From: Pseudomonas sp. BGr12
GTDB lineage: Bacteria > Pseudomonadota > Gammaproteobacteria > Pseudomonadales > Pseudomonadaceae
Assembly (NCBI RefSeq): GCF_030272895.1
Contig: NZ_JALRNF010000004.1
Coordinates: 117,720-181,719, forward strand
Reading direction: 5' to 3'
Length of the DNA stretch: 64,000 bases
Made by a program: the position numbers and the translations under genes. The notes under the pieces were generated by a model. It ran no database searches. It saw only the letters and a list, made by a program, of their open reading frames with translations, and was not told the DNA's origin. This document shows, piece after piece, positions 49,093-58,328 of this stretch (within the stretch, counting starts at the first letter, position 1; every line of letters begins with the position of its first letter).

Positions 49093-50058
49093 ATGACACG
49101 TATTCAACCTTCCGCTTCGCCAACCACGCCGCGCGCCTGGCGCGCCATTGCCGCGCTGATGTTCAGCCTGGCAGTGGCCCCGGCAGCCCTGGCTGATGAG
49201 CCGACCGCGCAGCCCGCAACGCCAGCCGCCGCCGTAGCGCCTGCTGCCGCTGCCCCCGTCGATCCAGCCGCCGCCCCTGCTGCGGCTCCGGTCGACGGCC
49301 AGGCCGTAGGCGCCGCCGAAGAAGTCGAAGCACTGGTTGAAGACACCAGCCTGGGCATGGCTCACGACCTGTCCCCATGGGGCATGTACAAGAACGCCGA
49401 CGTAGTGGTCAAAGCGGTCATGATCGGCCTGGCCATCGCCTCGATCATCACCTGGACCATCTGGATCGCCAAGGGCTTCGAGCTGATGGGCGCCAAGCGC
49501 CGCCTGCGCGGTGAAATCGCCCTGCTGAAGAAATCCGCCACCCTCAAGGAAGCCAGCGAAGGCGCCAACCAGGAAGGCACCCTGGCCCACCTGCTGGTCC
49601 ACGATGCCATGGATGAAATGCGCCTGTCGGCCAACGCCCGCGAGAAAGAAGGCATCAAGGAACGCGTGAGCTTCCGTCTGGAGCGCCTGGTCGCCGCCAG
49701 CGGCCGTAACATGAGCAGCGGCACCGGCGTGCTGGCCACCATCGGTTCCACCGCACCGTTCGTCGGTCTGTTCGGTACTGTTTGGGGCATCATGAACAGC
49801 TTCATCGGTATCGCCAAAACCCAGACCACCAACCTCGCCGTGGTTGCCCCAGGTATCGCCGAAGCCCTGCTGGCCACCGCCCTGGGCCTGGTTGCAGCGA
49901 TCCCGGCCGTGGTCATCTACAACGTCTTCGCCCGCTCCATCGCCGGCTACAAGGCCCAGGTCGCCGACGCGTCGGCCGAAGTCCTGCTGCTGGTCAGCCG
50001 CGACCTGGACCACCAGCCAGAGCGCGCCGCTACCCCTCACATGGTGAAAGTGGGGTAA
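49093..50058 (+). CDS. exbB: TonB-system inner-membrane proton channel ExbB
   Basis: A 321-residue protein that, with ExbD, uses the proton gradient to energise TonB. It has a signal-like N-terminus (to about residue 34, LADEP), a long Ala/Pro-rich periplasmic linker (35-80) typical of Pseudomonas ExbB, then three transmembrane segments. The ExbB/TolQ motif TAPFVGLFGTVWGIMNSFIG is near residue 220. First gene of exbB-exbD-tonB. Confidence 0.96.
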   Translation: MTRIQPSASPTTPRAWRAIAALMFSLAVAPAALADEPTAQPATPAAAVAPAAAAPVDPAAAPAAAPVDGQAVGAAEEVEALVEDTSLGMAHDLSPWGMYKNADVVVKAVMIGLAIASIITWTIWIAKGFELMGAKRRLRGEIALLKKSATLKEASEGANQEGTLAHLLVHDAMDEMRLSANAREKEGIKERVSFRLERLVAASGRNMSSGTGVLATIGSTAPFVGLFGTVWGIMNSFIGIAKTQTTNLAVVAPGIAEALLATALGLVAAIPAVVIYNVFARSIAGYKAQVADASAEVLLLVSRDLDHQPERAATPHMVKVG

Positions 50059-50061
50059 GCC

Positions 50062-50487
50062 ATGGGCCTGCATCTTAACGAGGGTGGCGACGATCTCGCC
50101 GAGAACCACGAAATCAACGTCACGCCGTTTATCGACGTGATGTTGGTCCTGCTGATCATCTTCATGGTGGCAGCGCCCCTGGCAACCGTCGACATCAAGG
50201 TCGACCTGCCGGCCTCGACCGCCAAGCCGGCGCCAAGGCCGGAGAAACCCGTGTTCCTCAGCGTCAAGGCCGACCAGAACCTCTACGTCGGTGAAGAGCA
50301 GGTGCAGCGCGACCAGCTCGGTGCGGTACTCGACGCCAAGACCAAGGGCGACAAGGACACCACGATCTTCTTCCAGGCCGACAAGGGTGTGGATTACGGC
50401 GATCTGATGGAGGTCATGAACACACTGCGGGCGGCCGGTTACCTGAAAGTCGGTCTGGTCGGGCTTGAGACGGCAGCCAAGAAATGA
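50062..50487 (+). CDS. exbD: TonB-system protein ExbD
   Basis: A 141-residue, single-span inner-membrane protein. The conserved NVTPFIDVMLVLLIIFMVAA holds the essential Asp (residue 25) for proton movement. It starts 3 bp after exbB, and its stop overlaps the tonB start. Confidence 0.97.
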   Translation: MGLHLNEGGDDLAENHEINVTPFIDVMLVLLIIFMVAAPLATVDIKVDLPASTAKPAPRPEKPVFLSVKADQNLYVGEEQVQRDQLGAVLDAKTKGDKDTTIFFQADKGVDYGDLMEVMNTLRAAGYLKVGLVGLETAAKK

Positions 50488-51221
50488 TCAAGACGCGGCA
50501 TAAGCTGGCGCGTTACAGCAGTAGTCTGGCGATTGTGCTGGGTATCCATGCCGTTGCCGTGTTGCTGACGCTCAATTGGTCGGTTCCCCAGGCTATCGAA
50601 TTGCCGCCAGCGGCGATGATGGTGCAGATGGCACCGATGCCTGAACCGGCCCCTCCACCGCCACCGAAGGTGGTGACTCCGCCACAGCCGCCAGCACCGG
50701 TCGAAGAGCCGCCGCTGCCGAAACTGGCCGAGGCACCGAAGCCGAAGATCGCCATCGCCAAGCCGGCCAAGCCCAAGGCCAAGCCGCAGCCGCCCAAGCC
50801 GGAGAAAAAGCCTGAGCCGCCGCAGCAAAAGCCTGCCGATGAGGAAGTGGTCGATACCCCGCCAAACACTGCCCCTGCGCAGAAGTCGGCGGCACCGGCA
50901 CCGAGCATCGCCAGCAACAGCAATGCCCTGCCGACCTGGCAGAGCGACCTGCTGCGCCACTTGGCCAAGTACAAGCGCTACCCGGAAAACGCCCGACGCA
51001 TGCGCATGGAAGGCATCAACCGGCTGCGTTTCGTGGTCGACGCCGAGGGCAAGATTTTGTCCTTCTCCCTGGCCGGAGGCTCTGGCAGCGCGGCACTGGA
51101 TCGAGCGACCCTGGAGATGATCCGTCGGGCCCAACCGGTTCCACCACCGCCCAAGGAATTGCTCAACAACGGCAGCATCGAGGTCATCGCGCCTTTCGTC
51201 TATTCCCTGGACAAGCGTTGA
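50484..51221 (+). CDS. tonB: Energy transducer TonB
   Basis: A 245-residue protein with an N-terminal membrane anchor (about 15-33, LAIVLGIHAVAVLLTLNW), a Pro/Lys-rich periplasmic spacer (about 50-130), and a C-terminal TonB domain (about 150-245) with YPENARRMRMEG. It transfers energy to outer-membrane siderophore and vitamin receptors. It overlaps exbD by ATGA, so translation is coupled. No obvious terminator follows before oxyR. Confidence 0.96.
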   Translation: MIKTRHKLARYSSSLAIVLGIHAVAVLLTLNWSVPQAIELPPAAMMVQMAPMPEPAPPPPPKVVTPPQPPAPVEEPPLPKLAEAPKPKIAIAKPAKPKAKPQPPKPEKKPEPPQQKPADEEVVDTPPNTAPAQKSAAPAPSIASNSNALPTWQSDLLRHLAKYKRYPENARRMRMEGINRLRFVVDAEGKILSFSLAGGSGSAALDRATLEMIRRAQPVPPPPKELLNNGSIEVIAPFVYSLDKR

Positions 51222-51255
51222 TCCATTGTTTCTGTCACAACTGAGCAACTCTGAT

Positions 51256-51314
51256 AACGTGCGTCTATCGATTGCAGCCGCTATGCTGGGGGCGCAACTT
51301 CATGGACGCACGTT
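51256..51314 (+). promoter_or_regulatory. Inverted repeat enclosing the oxyR leader
   Basis: aacgtgcgtc (51256-51265) and its exact inverse gacgcacgtt (51305-51314). The second arm ends at the oxyR ATG and covers the only place for a ribosome site. The first arm overlaps an OxyR-like half motif, ATAA-N7-CTAT (51254-51268). Confidence 0.5.
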
Positions 51315-52235
51315 ATGACCCTCACAGAATTGCGCTACATCGTCACTCTCGCCCAGGAACAGCACTTCGGCCACGCCGCCGAACGCTGCCATGTCAGCCA
51401 GCCGACCTTGTCGGTGGGCGTGAAAAAGCTCGAGGACGAGCTGGGTGTGCTGATTTTCGAGCGCAGCAAAAGCGCGGTACGCCTGACCCCGGTCGGTGAA
51501 GGCATCGTCGCCCAGGCCCAGAAGGTCCTCGAACAGGCCCAGGGCATCCGCGAGCTGGCCCAGGCCGGCAAGAACCAGCTGACCGCTCCGCTGAAAGTCG
51601 GTGCCATCTACACGGTCGGCCCGTACCTGTTCCCGCACCTGATTCCGCAACTGCACCGGGTCGCCCCGCAGATGCCGTTGTACATTGAAGAAAACTTCAC
51701 CCACGTCCTGCGCGACAAGTTGCGCAACGGCGAGCTGGATGCAGTGATCATCGCCCTGCCATTCAACGAGGCCGATGTCCTGACCTTGCCGCTGTACGAC
51801 GAGCCTTTCTATGTGCTGATGCCCAGCGAGCACCCCTGGACGCAGAAGGACACCATCGACGCCAGCTTGCTCAACGACAAGAGCCTGCTGCTGCTCGGCG
51901 AAGGCCATTGCTTCCGAGACCAGGTCCTCGAAGCCTGCCCGACCCTGACCAAGGGCAGCGACGGCGCCAAGCACACCACAGTGGAATCCAGCTCGCTGGA
52001 AACCATCCGTCACATGGTCGCCTCCGGCCTTGGCGTATCGATCCTGCCGCTGTCGGCGGTGCATAGCCATCACTATGCCCCCGGCGTCATCGAAGTCCGC
52101 CCGCTGAGCCCACCGGCACCGTTCCGTACCGTGGCGATCGCCTGGCGCGCCAGCTTCCCGCGGCCCAAGGCCATCGAGATCCTCGCCGACTCGATCCGCC
52201 TGTGCTCGGTCGCCAAGCCACCCGTGAGCCAGTAG
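51315..52235 (+). CDS. oxyR: Hydrogen-peroxide-sensing regulator OxyR
   Basis: A 306-residue LysR-type redox sensor. The helix-turn-helix (about 5-60) includes HFGHAAERCHVSQPTLSVGV. The peroxide-sensing cysteines are in GHCFRDQVLEACP, about Cys199 and Cys208, spaced as in E. coli OxyR. It should activate catalase and alkyl hydroperoxide reductase genes. No clear Shine-Dalgarno is seen; the start region is in an inverted repeat. recG follows 9 bp downstream, the usual pair. Confidence 0.96.
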   Translation: MTLTELRYIVTLAQEQHFGHAAERCHVSQPTLSVGVKKLEDELGVLIFERSKSAVRLTPVGEGIVAQAQKVLEQAQGIRELAQAGKNQLTAPLKVGAIYTVGPYLFPHLIPQLHRVAPQMPLYIEENFTHVLRDKLRNGELDAVIIALPFNEADVLTLPLYDEPFYVLMPSEHPWTQKDTIDASLLNDKSLLLLGEGHCFRDQVLEACPTLTKGSDGAKHTTVESSSLETIRHMVASGLGVSILPLSAVHSHHYAPGVIEVRPLSPPAPFRTVAIAWRASFPRPKAIEILADSIRLCSVAKPPVSQ

Positions 52236-52244
52236 GACACCGTC

Positions 52245-54320
52245 ATGCCGGAGTTGTCCCAGGTCTCGGTGACGGCGTTGAAGGGCGTGGGCGAGGCTAT
52301 GGCCGAGAAGCTCGCCAAGGTCGGCCTGGAGAACCTCCAGGACGTGCTGTTCCACCTGCCCTTGCGTTATCAGGACCGCACCCGTGTGGTCCCGATCGGC
52401 GCCCTGCGCCCCGGCCAGGACGCGGTGATCGAAGGCGTGGTCAGCGGCACTGATGTAGTCATGGGCAAGCGCCGCAGCCTGCTGGTGCGCCTGGGCGACG
52501 GCACGGGCGTGCTGAGCCTGCGCTTCTACCATTTCAGCAACGCGCAGAAGGAAGGCCTCAAGCGTGGCACCCACCTGCGCTGCTACGGCGAAGCGCGCCC
52601 CGGCGCCTCGGGCCTGGAAATCTACCATCCCGAGTACCGCGCGCTGACCGGTGACGAGCCGGCCCCGGTGGAACAGACCCTGACGCCGATCTATCCGACC
52701 ACCGAAGGCCTGACCCAGCAGCGCCTGCGCCAGTTGTGCCAGCAGAGCCTGGCCATGCTCGGCCCGCGCAGCCTGCCCGACTGGTTGCCCGAGGAACTGG
52801 CCCGGGACTACCGACTGGCGCCGCTGGATGACGCCATCCGTTACCTGCACCACCCGCCGGCCGATGCCGACGTGGACGAACTCGCCGAAGGCCAGCACTG
52901 GGCCCAGCACCGCCTGGCCTTCGAGGAACTGTTGACCCACCAGCTGTCCCAGCAGCGCCTGCGCGAAAGCCTGCGCGCCCAGCGTGCGCCGGTGCTGCCC
53001 AAGGCCAGCCGCCTGCCGCAGCAGTACCTGGCCAACCTGGGCTTCAGCCCCACCGGTGCCCAGCAGCGGGTCGGCAACGAGATCGCCTACGACCTCAGCC
53101 AGCCCGAACCGATGCTGCGCCTGGTCCAGGGTGACGTCGGCGCCGGCAAGACCGTGGTCGCCGCCCTGGCCGCCCTGCAGGCCCTGGAGGCCGGCTACCA
53201 GGTCGCGCTGATGGCGCCCACCGAGATTCTCGCCGAGCAGCACTACGCCACCTTCAAGCGCTGGCTGGAGCCGCTGGGCATCGAAGTCGCCTGGCTGGCC
53301 GGCAAGCTCAAGGGCAAAGCCCGCGCCAGCGCCCTGGAGCAGATCGCCGGCGGCGCGCCCATGGTGGTCGGCACCCATGCCTTGTTCCAGGACGAGGTCA
53401 AGTTCAGCAACCTGGCCCTGGCGATCATCGACGAGCAGCACCGCTTCGGCGTGCAGCAGCGCCTGGCGCTGCGCCAGAAGGGCGTGGGCGGACAACTCTG
53501 CCCGCATCAGCTGATCATGACCGCCACGCCCATCCCGCGCACCCTGGCGATGAGCGCTTATGCCGACCTGGACACCTCGATCCTCGACGAGCTGCCGCCC
53601 GGACGCACACCGGTCAACACCGTGCTGGTGGCCGACAGCCGGCGCTTCGAAGTGGTCGAACGGGTGCGCGCCGCCTGCGCCGAAGGCCGTCAGGCCTACT
53701 GGGTCTGCACCCTGATCGAAGAATCCGAAGAACTGACCTGCCAGGCTGCCGAAACCACCTTCGAAGAGCTGGGTAGCGCACTGGGCGAATTGCGCGTCGG
53801 CTTGATCCACGGGCGCATGAAACCTGCCGAAAAAGCCGCGGTAATGGCCGAGTTCAAGCAGGGTCACCTGCAGCTGCTGGTGGCAACCACAGTGATCGAG
53901 GTCGGTGTCGACGTGCCCAACGCCAGCTTGATGATCATCGAGAACCCCGAGCGCCTGGGCCTGGCCCAGCTGCACCAGCTACGCGGCCGGGTGGGCCGCG
54001 GTAGCGCGGTCAGCCATTGTGTGCTGCTGTACCATCCACCACTGTCGCAGATCGGCCGTGAGCGCCTGGGCATCATGCGCGAAACCAATGATGGTTTCAT
54101 CATTGCCGAGAAGGATCTGGAACTGCGCGGCCCCGGTGAAATGCTCGGCACCCGCCAGACCGGCCTGTTGCAGTTCAAGGTCGCCGACCTGATGCGCGAC
54201 GCCGACCTGCTGCCCGCCGTGCGCGATGCCGCCCAGGCGTTGCTGGCGCGCTGGCCGGACCACGTCAGCCCGTTGCTCGATCGCTGGTTGCGCCACGGCC
54301 AGCAATATGGACAGGTGTGA
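52245..54320 (+). CDS. recG: ATP-dependent DNA helicase RecG
   Basis: A 691-residue branch-migration helicase acting on stalled forks and D-loops. The N-terminal wedge domain (about 1-200) contains GVGEAMAEKLAKVGL, Walker A is in QGDVGAGKTVVAALAAL (about 295), the DExH-type motif is IIDEQHRFGV, and the TATPIPRTLAM and QLHQLRGRVGRG motifs follow. Directly downstream of oxyR and probably co-transcribed. Confidence 0.97.
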   Translation: MPELSQVSVTALKGVGEAMAEKLAKVGLENLQDVLFHLPLRYQDRTRVVPIGALRPGQDAVIEGVVSGTDVVMGKRRSLLVRLGDGTGVLSLRFYHFSNAQKEGLKRGTHLRCYGEARPGASGLEIYHPEYRALTGDEPAPVEQTLTPIYPTTEGLTQQRLRQLCQQSLAMLGPRSLPDWLPEELARDYRLAPLDDAIRYLHHPPADADVDELAEGQHWAQHRLAFEELLTHQLSQQRLRESLRAQRAPVLPKASRLPQQYLANLGFSPTGAQQRVGNEIAYDLSQPEPMLRLVQGDVGAGKTVVAALAALQALEAGYQVALMAPTEILAEQHYATFKRWLEPLGIEVAWLAGKLKGKARASALEQIAGGAPMVVGTHALFQDEVKFSNLALAIIDEQHRFGVQQRLALRQKGVGGQLCPHQLIMTATPIPRTLAMSAYADLDTSILDELPPGRTPVNTVLVADSRRFEVVERVRAACAEGRQAYWVCTLIEESEELTCQAAETTFEELGSALGELRVGLIHGRMKPAEKAAVMAEFKQGHLQLLVATTVIEVGVDVPNASLMIIENPERLGLAQLHQLRGRVGRGSAVSHCVLLYHPPLSQIGRERLGIMRETNDGFIIAEKDLELRGPGEMLGTRQTGLLQFKVADLMRDADLLPAVRDAAQALLARWPDHVSPLLDRWLRHGQQYGQV

Positions 54321-54395
54321 CGCCCGTCCCAGAATGGATCCAGCTTCAGGTGCAAGCTGGTTATACTGTTGCGATTGAATTTCTGGATTCAGACC

Positions 54396-55796
54396 ATGAC
54401 TGAAGTTGCCCTGGATACCGCAATCCCCCACGCCCCGTCGGTTATCCGGCTGCTGCTGGAAAAACTCGGCATCGGCTGGCGCGAAGTACTGGATCAGCCG
54501 CACTTGCTGCCCGAACGCAAGGTCCAGGCCGTGTTGCTCGACGACGCGGTCGGCGCCCTGATGGTGCTGTTTCCACAAAATCAGTTGCTCGACCTCAATC
54601 GCCTGACCGAGCTGACCGGCCGCAAGCTGGCCGCCGTGCCCCTGGAGCGCCTCAAGCACATGCTCGACAAGCATGGCCTGAAGATTCTCCCGGGCATTCC
54701 GGCGCTGACCAGTTCACCGTGCCTCTACGAAGAGAGCCTGCTGCTGCCGGAAAGACTGCTGGTGCATTCCGGTGAAGCCGGTGTGCTGCTGGAAATCGGC
54801 CGCGACGACTTCAAGAAGATGCTCAGCAAGGCCAGCGCCGGCAACTTCGGCGAACGCCTGAGCAGCATCCGGCCGAACCTCGACCGCCCTGCCGACGACC
54901 GCGATGAAATCACCCAGGCGGTCCAGGCCTTCACGGCCCGACGCATCCAGCAGCGCCTGGAAAGCACCATCGAGATTCCACCGCTGGCAGAAACCGCGCA
55001 AAAGATCATCAAGCTGCGGGTCGACCCCAACGCCACCATCGACGACATCACCGGCGTGGTCGAAACCGACCCGGCCCTGGCCGCCCAGGTGGTCAGCTGG
55101 GCGGCATCGCCCTACTACGCCTCACCCGGCAAGATCCGCTCGGTGGAAGATGCCATCGTACGCGTGCTGGGCTTTGACCTGGTGATCAACCTGGCGCTGG
55201 GCTTGGCCCTGGGCAAGACCCTGAGCCTGCCCAAGGACCATCCACAGCACACTACGCCCTACTGGCAGCAGTCGATCTACACCGCCGCGGTCATTGAAGG
55301 CCTGACCCGCGCCATGCCCCGCGCCGAGCGTCCGGAGGCCGGCCTGACCTACCTCGCCGGCTTGCTGCACAACTTTGGCTACCTGTTGCTGGCGCATGTC
55401 TTCCCGCCGCACTTCTCGCTGATCTGCCGGCACCTGGAGGTCAACCCACACTTGTGCCACAGCTATGTCGAGCAACACCTGCTGGGCATCAGCCGCGAGC
55501 AGATCGGTGCCTGGCTGATGCGCTTCTGGGACATGCCGGATGAGCTGGCCACCGCCCTGCGCTTCCAGCACGATCCGCAGTACGACGGCGACTATGCGGC
55601 CTTCCCGAACCTGGTGTGCCTGGCCGTGCGCCTGCTGCGCGCCCGCGGCATCGGTTCGGGGCCGGACGAGCCGATCCCCGACGAGTTGCTCGAGCGCCTC
55701 TGCATCAGCCGTGAAAAGGCCGAAGATGTGGTGAACAAGGTATTGGAGGCCGAAGTGCTGCTGCGCGAGCTGGCTTCGCAGTTCAACCAGCACTGA
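54396..55796 (+). CDS. YbaK-like aminoacyl-tRNA deacylase domain fused to an HDOD domain
   Basis: A 466-residue two-domain protein. Residues about 10-155 resemble the YbaK/ProX editing domain (VLLDDAVGALMVLFPQNQLL, then LTGRKLAAVP and LVHSGEAGVLLEIG). Residues about 190-400 are an HDOD domain (LETAQKIIKL-like start, VVETDPALAAQVVSWA, HNFGYLLLAHVFPPH). HDOD proteins serve in signalling, often with c-di-GMP or phosphorelay partners, and lack the HD nuclease metals. No experimental role is known to me. The ATG at 54396 is used; the ribosome site is poor. It lies 75 bp after recG. Confidence 0.85.
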   Translation: MTEVALDTAIPHAPSVIRLLLEKLGIGWREVLDQPHLLPERKVQAVLLDDAVGALMVLFPQNQLLDLNRLTELTGRKLAAVPLERLKHMLDKHGLKILPGIPALTSSPCLYEESLLLPERLLVHSGEAGVLLEIGRDDFKKMLSKASAGNFGERLSSIRPNLDRPADDRDEITQAVQAFTARRIQQRLESTIEIPPLAETAQKIIKLRVDPNATIDDITGVVETDPALAAQVVSWAASPYYASPGKIRSVEDAIVRVLGFDLVINLALGLALGKTLSLPKDHPQHTTPYWQQSIYTAAVIEGLTRAMPRAERPEAGLTYLAGLLHNFGYLLLAHVFPPHFSLICRHLEVNPHLCHSYVEQHLLGISREQIGAWLMRFWDMPDELATALRFQHDPQYDGDYAAFPNLVCLAVRLLRARGIGSGPDEPIPDELLERLCISREKAEDVVNKVLEAEVLLRELASQFNQH

Positions 55797-55818
55797 GCCC
55801 GTGGCCTGGCCCTGCGGG

Positions 55819-56193
55819 TCAGGCCTTCTTCTTCGGCACCAGGTACTTCATCAGGCCCTGGAACCAGATCACCAGCGCCGGGTTGCCCTTGATCTGGATG
55901 CTCTTGTCCTGGATGCCCTGCATGAATGCCAGTTGCTTGTTCTTGGCCTGCAAGGTGGCAAATCCAAAGGCCGGATCCTTGAAGGCAATGGCGAAGGCCG
56001 GCGCGGCATGGGTGCCGGACTGGCTGCTGATGCGCTTGTCCTTGACGATGAAGTGACGGGCGACCTTGCCATCGAGGGTCTGCAGCTGGAACACCAGGTC
56101 CTTGTCGGCCAGTTGCTGCTGGAAAGCCGGGTTCTTGCGGCTGGCCTTGGCCATCAGCAGGCCCATGGCCCAAAGGAGAAAGCGAAACTTCAT
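55819..56193 (-). CDS. Conserved hypothetical protein, SCP2-like
   Basis: A 124-residue protein with a short N-terminal hydrophobic segment (MKFRFLLWAMGLLM), then a basic sequence of alternating strands (VFQLQTLDGKVARHFIVKDK) that resembles small SCP2/sterol-carrier-type domains. It carries database labels such as helicase in related strains, but no helicase motif is present. Start ATG 56193 with GAGG 7 bp upstream. Convergent with the HDOD gene. Function unknown. Confidence 0.8.
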   Translation of the reverse strand: MKFRFLLWAMGLLMAKASRKNPAFQQQLADKDLVFQLQTLDGKVARHFIVKDKRISSQSGTHAAPAFAIAFKDPAFGFATLQAKNKQLAFMQGIQDKSIQIKGNPALVIWFQGLMKYLVPKKKA

Positions 56194-56287
56194 GTGCACG
56201 CCTCGGCTAAAAAGTGACTGGCGAAGCAGTTTATAGTCTCGCTACGAAAACACCATAGCTGCCGGGTCAGAAGTCATATACCGAAAT

Positions 56288-56320
56288 AAAAAACGGGCAC
56301 CTGATCGGGTGCCCGTTTTT
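56288..56320. terminator. Intrinsic terminator after hupA
   Basis: AAAAAAcgggcacc-tgat-cgggtgcccgTTTTT: strong GC stem with A and U runs on either side, 26 bp past the hupA stop codon. Confidence 0.92.
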
Positions 56321-56345
56321 CAATGTAATCGTACAGGGCAGCGCA

Positions 56346-56621
56346 TCAAGGATTGACGCTGTCCTTCAGGGATTTGCCTGGTTTGAACGCTACGGTGTTG
56401 CTGGCCTTGATCTTGACCGGCTCGCCGGTTTGCGGGTTCTTGCCGGTGCGGGCACCGCGATGACGCTGCAGGAAAGTACCGAAGCCGACCAGCGTAACGC
56501 TGTCCTTGCGATGCAGGGCGCCAGTGATTTCTTCGAGCACGGCGTTGAGTACGCGGTTGGCTTGCTCTTTGGTGAGGTCAGCCTTTTCAGCGATGGCGGC
56601 GGCGAGTTCTGGTTTACGCAT
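56346..56621 (-). CDS. hupA: DNA-binding protein HU (HupA-like)
   Basis: A 91-residue nucleoid protein. MRKPELAAAIAEKADLTKEQ starts the helical dimerisation part, followed by VTLVGFGTFLQRHRGARTGKN and the Pro-containing DNA-intercalating arm (RTGKNPQTGEPVKI). The family is certain, with paralogues elsewhere in Pseudomonas. It is transcribed from an upstream region of about 190 bp without another gene. Confidence 0.95.
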   Translation of the reverse strand: MRKPELAAAIAEKADLTKEQANRVLNAVLEEITGALHRKDSVTLVGFGTFLQRHRGARTGKNPQTGEPVKIKASNTVAFKPGKSLKDSVNP

Positions 56622-56809
56622 AGTGAAGCCCCTTTGACGGATTTTTTGTTGTTATGCCGTGCTGCCCTTCAAGAGCAGCGCCCAAGGCACCGCAGGCTCT
56701 AAACTGCGGCAGACGGGAGTGAGAATGGCATGCCGACAGGGGCCGCGCCAGTGTCCGGGCGGCCATTGTTGGGGCAATAACAGGGCAAACCCGACAGAAC
56801 GCCAGCTAT

Positions 56810-57958
56810 TTACGCCATGAGCGCCGGAAGTTGCCGATTTAGAGCCAGCTTCTCCATCACCGCCGTGCCGGTGAGCGCATAGCCCAGCAGATTACCCTCG
56901 GTGTCATGGCAGAGCACCTTGAGGTCAAGGCCCTGGCCTTCGACCTGCCAGTTGCCTTCACGGCCATGGGGCGGCGGCGAAACCACCAGCGGGCAGGCCG
57001 GCGTCTTGACCGTCACCGGCATGGGGCCATAGGCAACCGCTGTCGGGTTGCCGGCCAGGGTCTGGGCCAGGGCACGTGCGCAACTCATCAATGGCATGAC
57101 GTACAGCAGGTTGAGCCCGTCGACTTCGGCGCAGTCGCCCAGGGCGTAGATATTGGCGTGGGAGGTGCGCAACTGGCGGTCGACCACCACACCGCGATTG
57201 ACCTGCAAGCCGGCAGCCGCCGCCAGGTCGATACGCGGTCGCAGGCCGACGGCGGAAACCACCAGGTCGCAGGCAATCACCGCACCATCGGACAAGTGCG
57301 CTTCCAGCCCCCCGGCAATGCGCTGCAGGCGCGTCAGCACCGGCCCGAGGTGGAAACGTACGCCCAGCCCCTCCAGGCCCGCCTGGACGGCCGCAGCGGC
57401 AGCCGGATGCAGCAGCGTTGGCATGACCTGCTCGCACGGCGCCACCAGTTCGACCTGGAACCCGCCCAGGCTCATGTCATTGGCGAACTCACAGCCGATC
57501 AGGCCAGCGCCGAGGATCAGCACCCGCTGCTTGCCGGCAGCGGCGGCACGGAAACGGGCATAGTCCTCCAGGTCGTTGATCGGGAAGATCGCCTCGCCAG
57601 CATCGCCCTCCACTGGCACCTGCACGGTCTGCGCGCCCCAGGCCAGGATCAGGTCGCGATAGGCCACCTGCTCCTCACCGATCCACAGGCGCTTGTGGCC
57701 CGGGTCGATGCCGCTGATGCGGGTGTGGGTACGCACTTCGGCCTTGAGCTGTTCGGCCATGGCCCCCGGTTCGGCCATGCTCAGGCCGTCGGCGTCCTTG
57801 TTCTTGGCAAAGCCGGTGGACAGCATCGGCTTGGAATAGGAGCGGCCGTCGTCAGCGGTAATCAGCAGCAGCGGAGTGTCGCCATCGAGCTTGCGAAACT
57901 CGCGGGCCAGGTTGTAGCCCGCCAACCCTGTACCGACAATTACCACTGGAGCCGTCAT
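56810..57958 (-). CDS. Rubredoxin--NAD(+) reductase
   Basis: A 382-residue FAD protein passing electrons from NADH to rubredoxin (RubB/AlkT family). The FAD motif [20 protein letters not shown] is at the N-terminus, the NADH motif [20 protein letters not shown] is near residue 145, and [10 protein letters not shown] near residue 275 binds FAD. It lies 34 bp after the rubredoxin gene, its physiological partner. Confidence 0.93.
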   Translation of the reverse strand: MTAPVVIVGTGLAGYNLAREFRKLDGDTPLLLITADDGRSYSKPMLSTGFAKNKDADGLSMAEPGAMAEQLKAEVRTHTRISGIDPGHKRLWIGEEQVAYRDLILAWGAQTVQVPVEGDAGEAIFPINDLEDYARFRAAAAGKQRVLILGAGLIGCEFANDMSLGGFQVELVAPCEQVMPTLLHPAAAAAVQAGLEGLGVRFHLGPVLTRLQRIAGGLEAHLSDGAVIACDLVVSAVGLRPRIDLAAAAGLQVNRGVVVDRQLRTSHANIYALGDCAEVDGLNLLYVMPLMSCARALAQTLAGNPTAVAYGPMPVTVKTPACPLVVSPPPHGREGNWQVEGQGLDLKVLCHDTEGNLLGYALTGTAVMEKLALNRQLPALMA

Positions 57959-57992
57959 GCCGTGCTTTCCTTGAACATTGATTAAATAGCGA

Positions 57993-58160
57993 TCAGCCGA
58001 TGGCGATCATTTCGAAATCCGATTTGCCGACGCCGCAGTCGGGGCACAGCCAGTCTTCCGGCACGTCTTCCCAGCGGGTGCCCGGGGCGATGCCGTCGTC
58101 CGGCCAGCCCTCGGCCTCGTCATAGATCAGGCCGCAGACAATACACTGCCACTTCTTCAT
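57993..58160 (-). CDS. rubA: Rubredoxin
   Basis: A 55-residue iron protein with the two Fe-binding motifs [19 protein letters not shown] and [11 protein letters not shown]. Start MKKWQC chosen from family length; a start five codons upstream is possible. Supplies electrons from the adjacent reductase, possibly for alkane hydroxylation or oxidative-stress protection. P. putida KT2440 has, as I recall, two rubredoxin genes here; only one is seen in this window. Confidence 0.95.
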   Translation of the reverse strand: MKKWQCIVCGLIYDEAEGWPDDGIAPGTRWEDVPEDWLCPDCGVGKSDFEMIAIG

Positions 58161-58328
58161 CACACACTTCCTCAACGAACACAGGCTTTGGAGTGGCCGC
58201 TCTCGGGAACGTTACAGTGGCGACCATCAACGAGGGGGCTTTGTACTGGAGCCAGGTGCCAGCATGCAAGCCGGATTGGCCATTCATGCTAAGCTCGCGG
58301 TCTCTTTGGCCTGTTAATCCATACCATC

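Noticed and set aside
51300..53975. A long minus-strand reading frame (891 codons) opposite oxyR and recG
   Set aside because: It lies fully antisense to two well-identified genes and its product is a low-complexity, His/Gln/Gly/Val-rich string typical of frames opposite GC-rich coding sequence.
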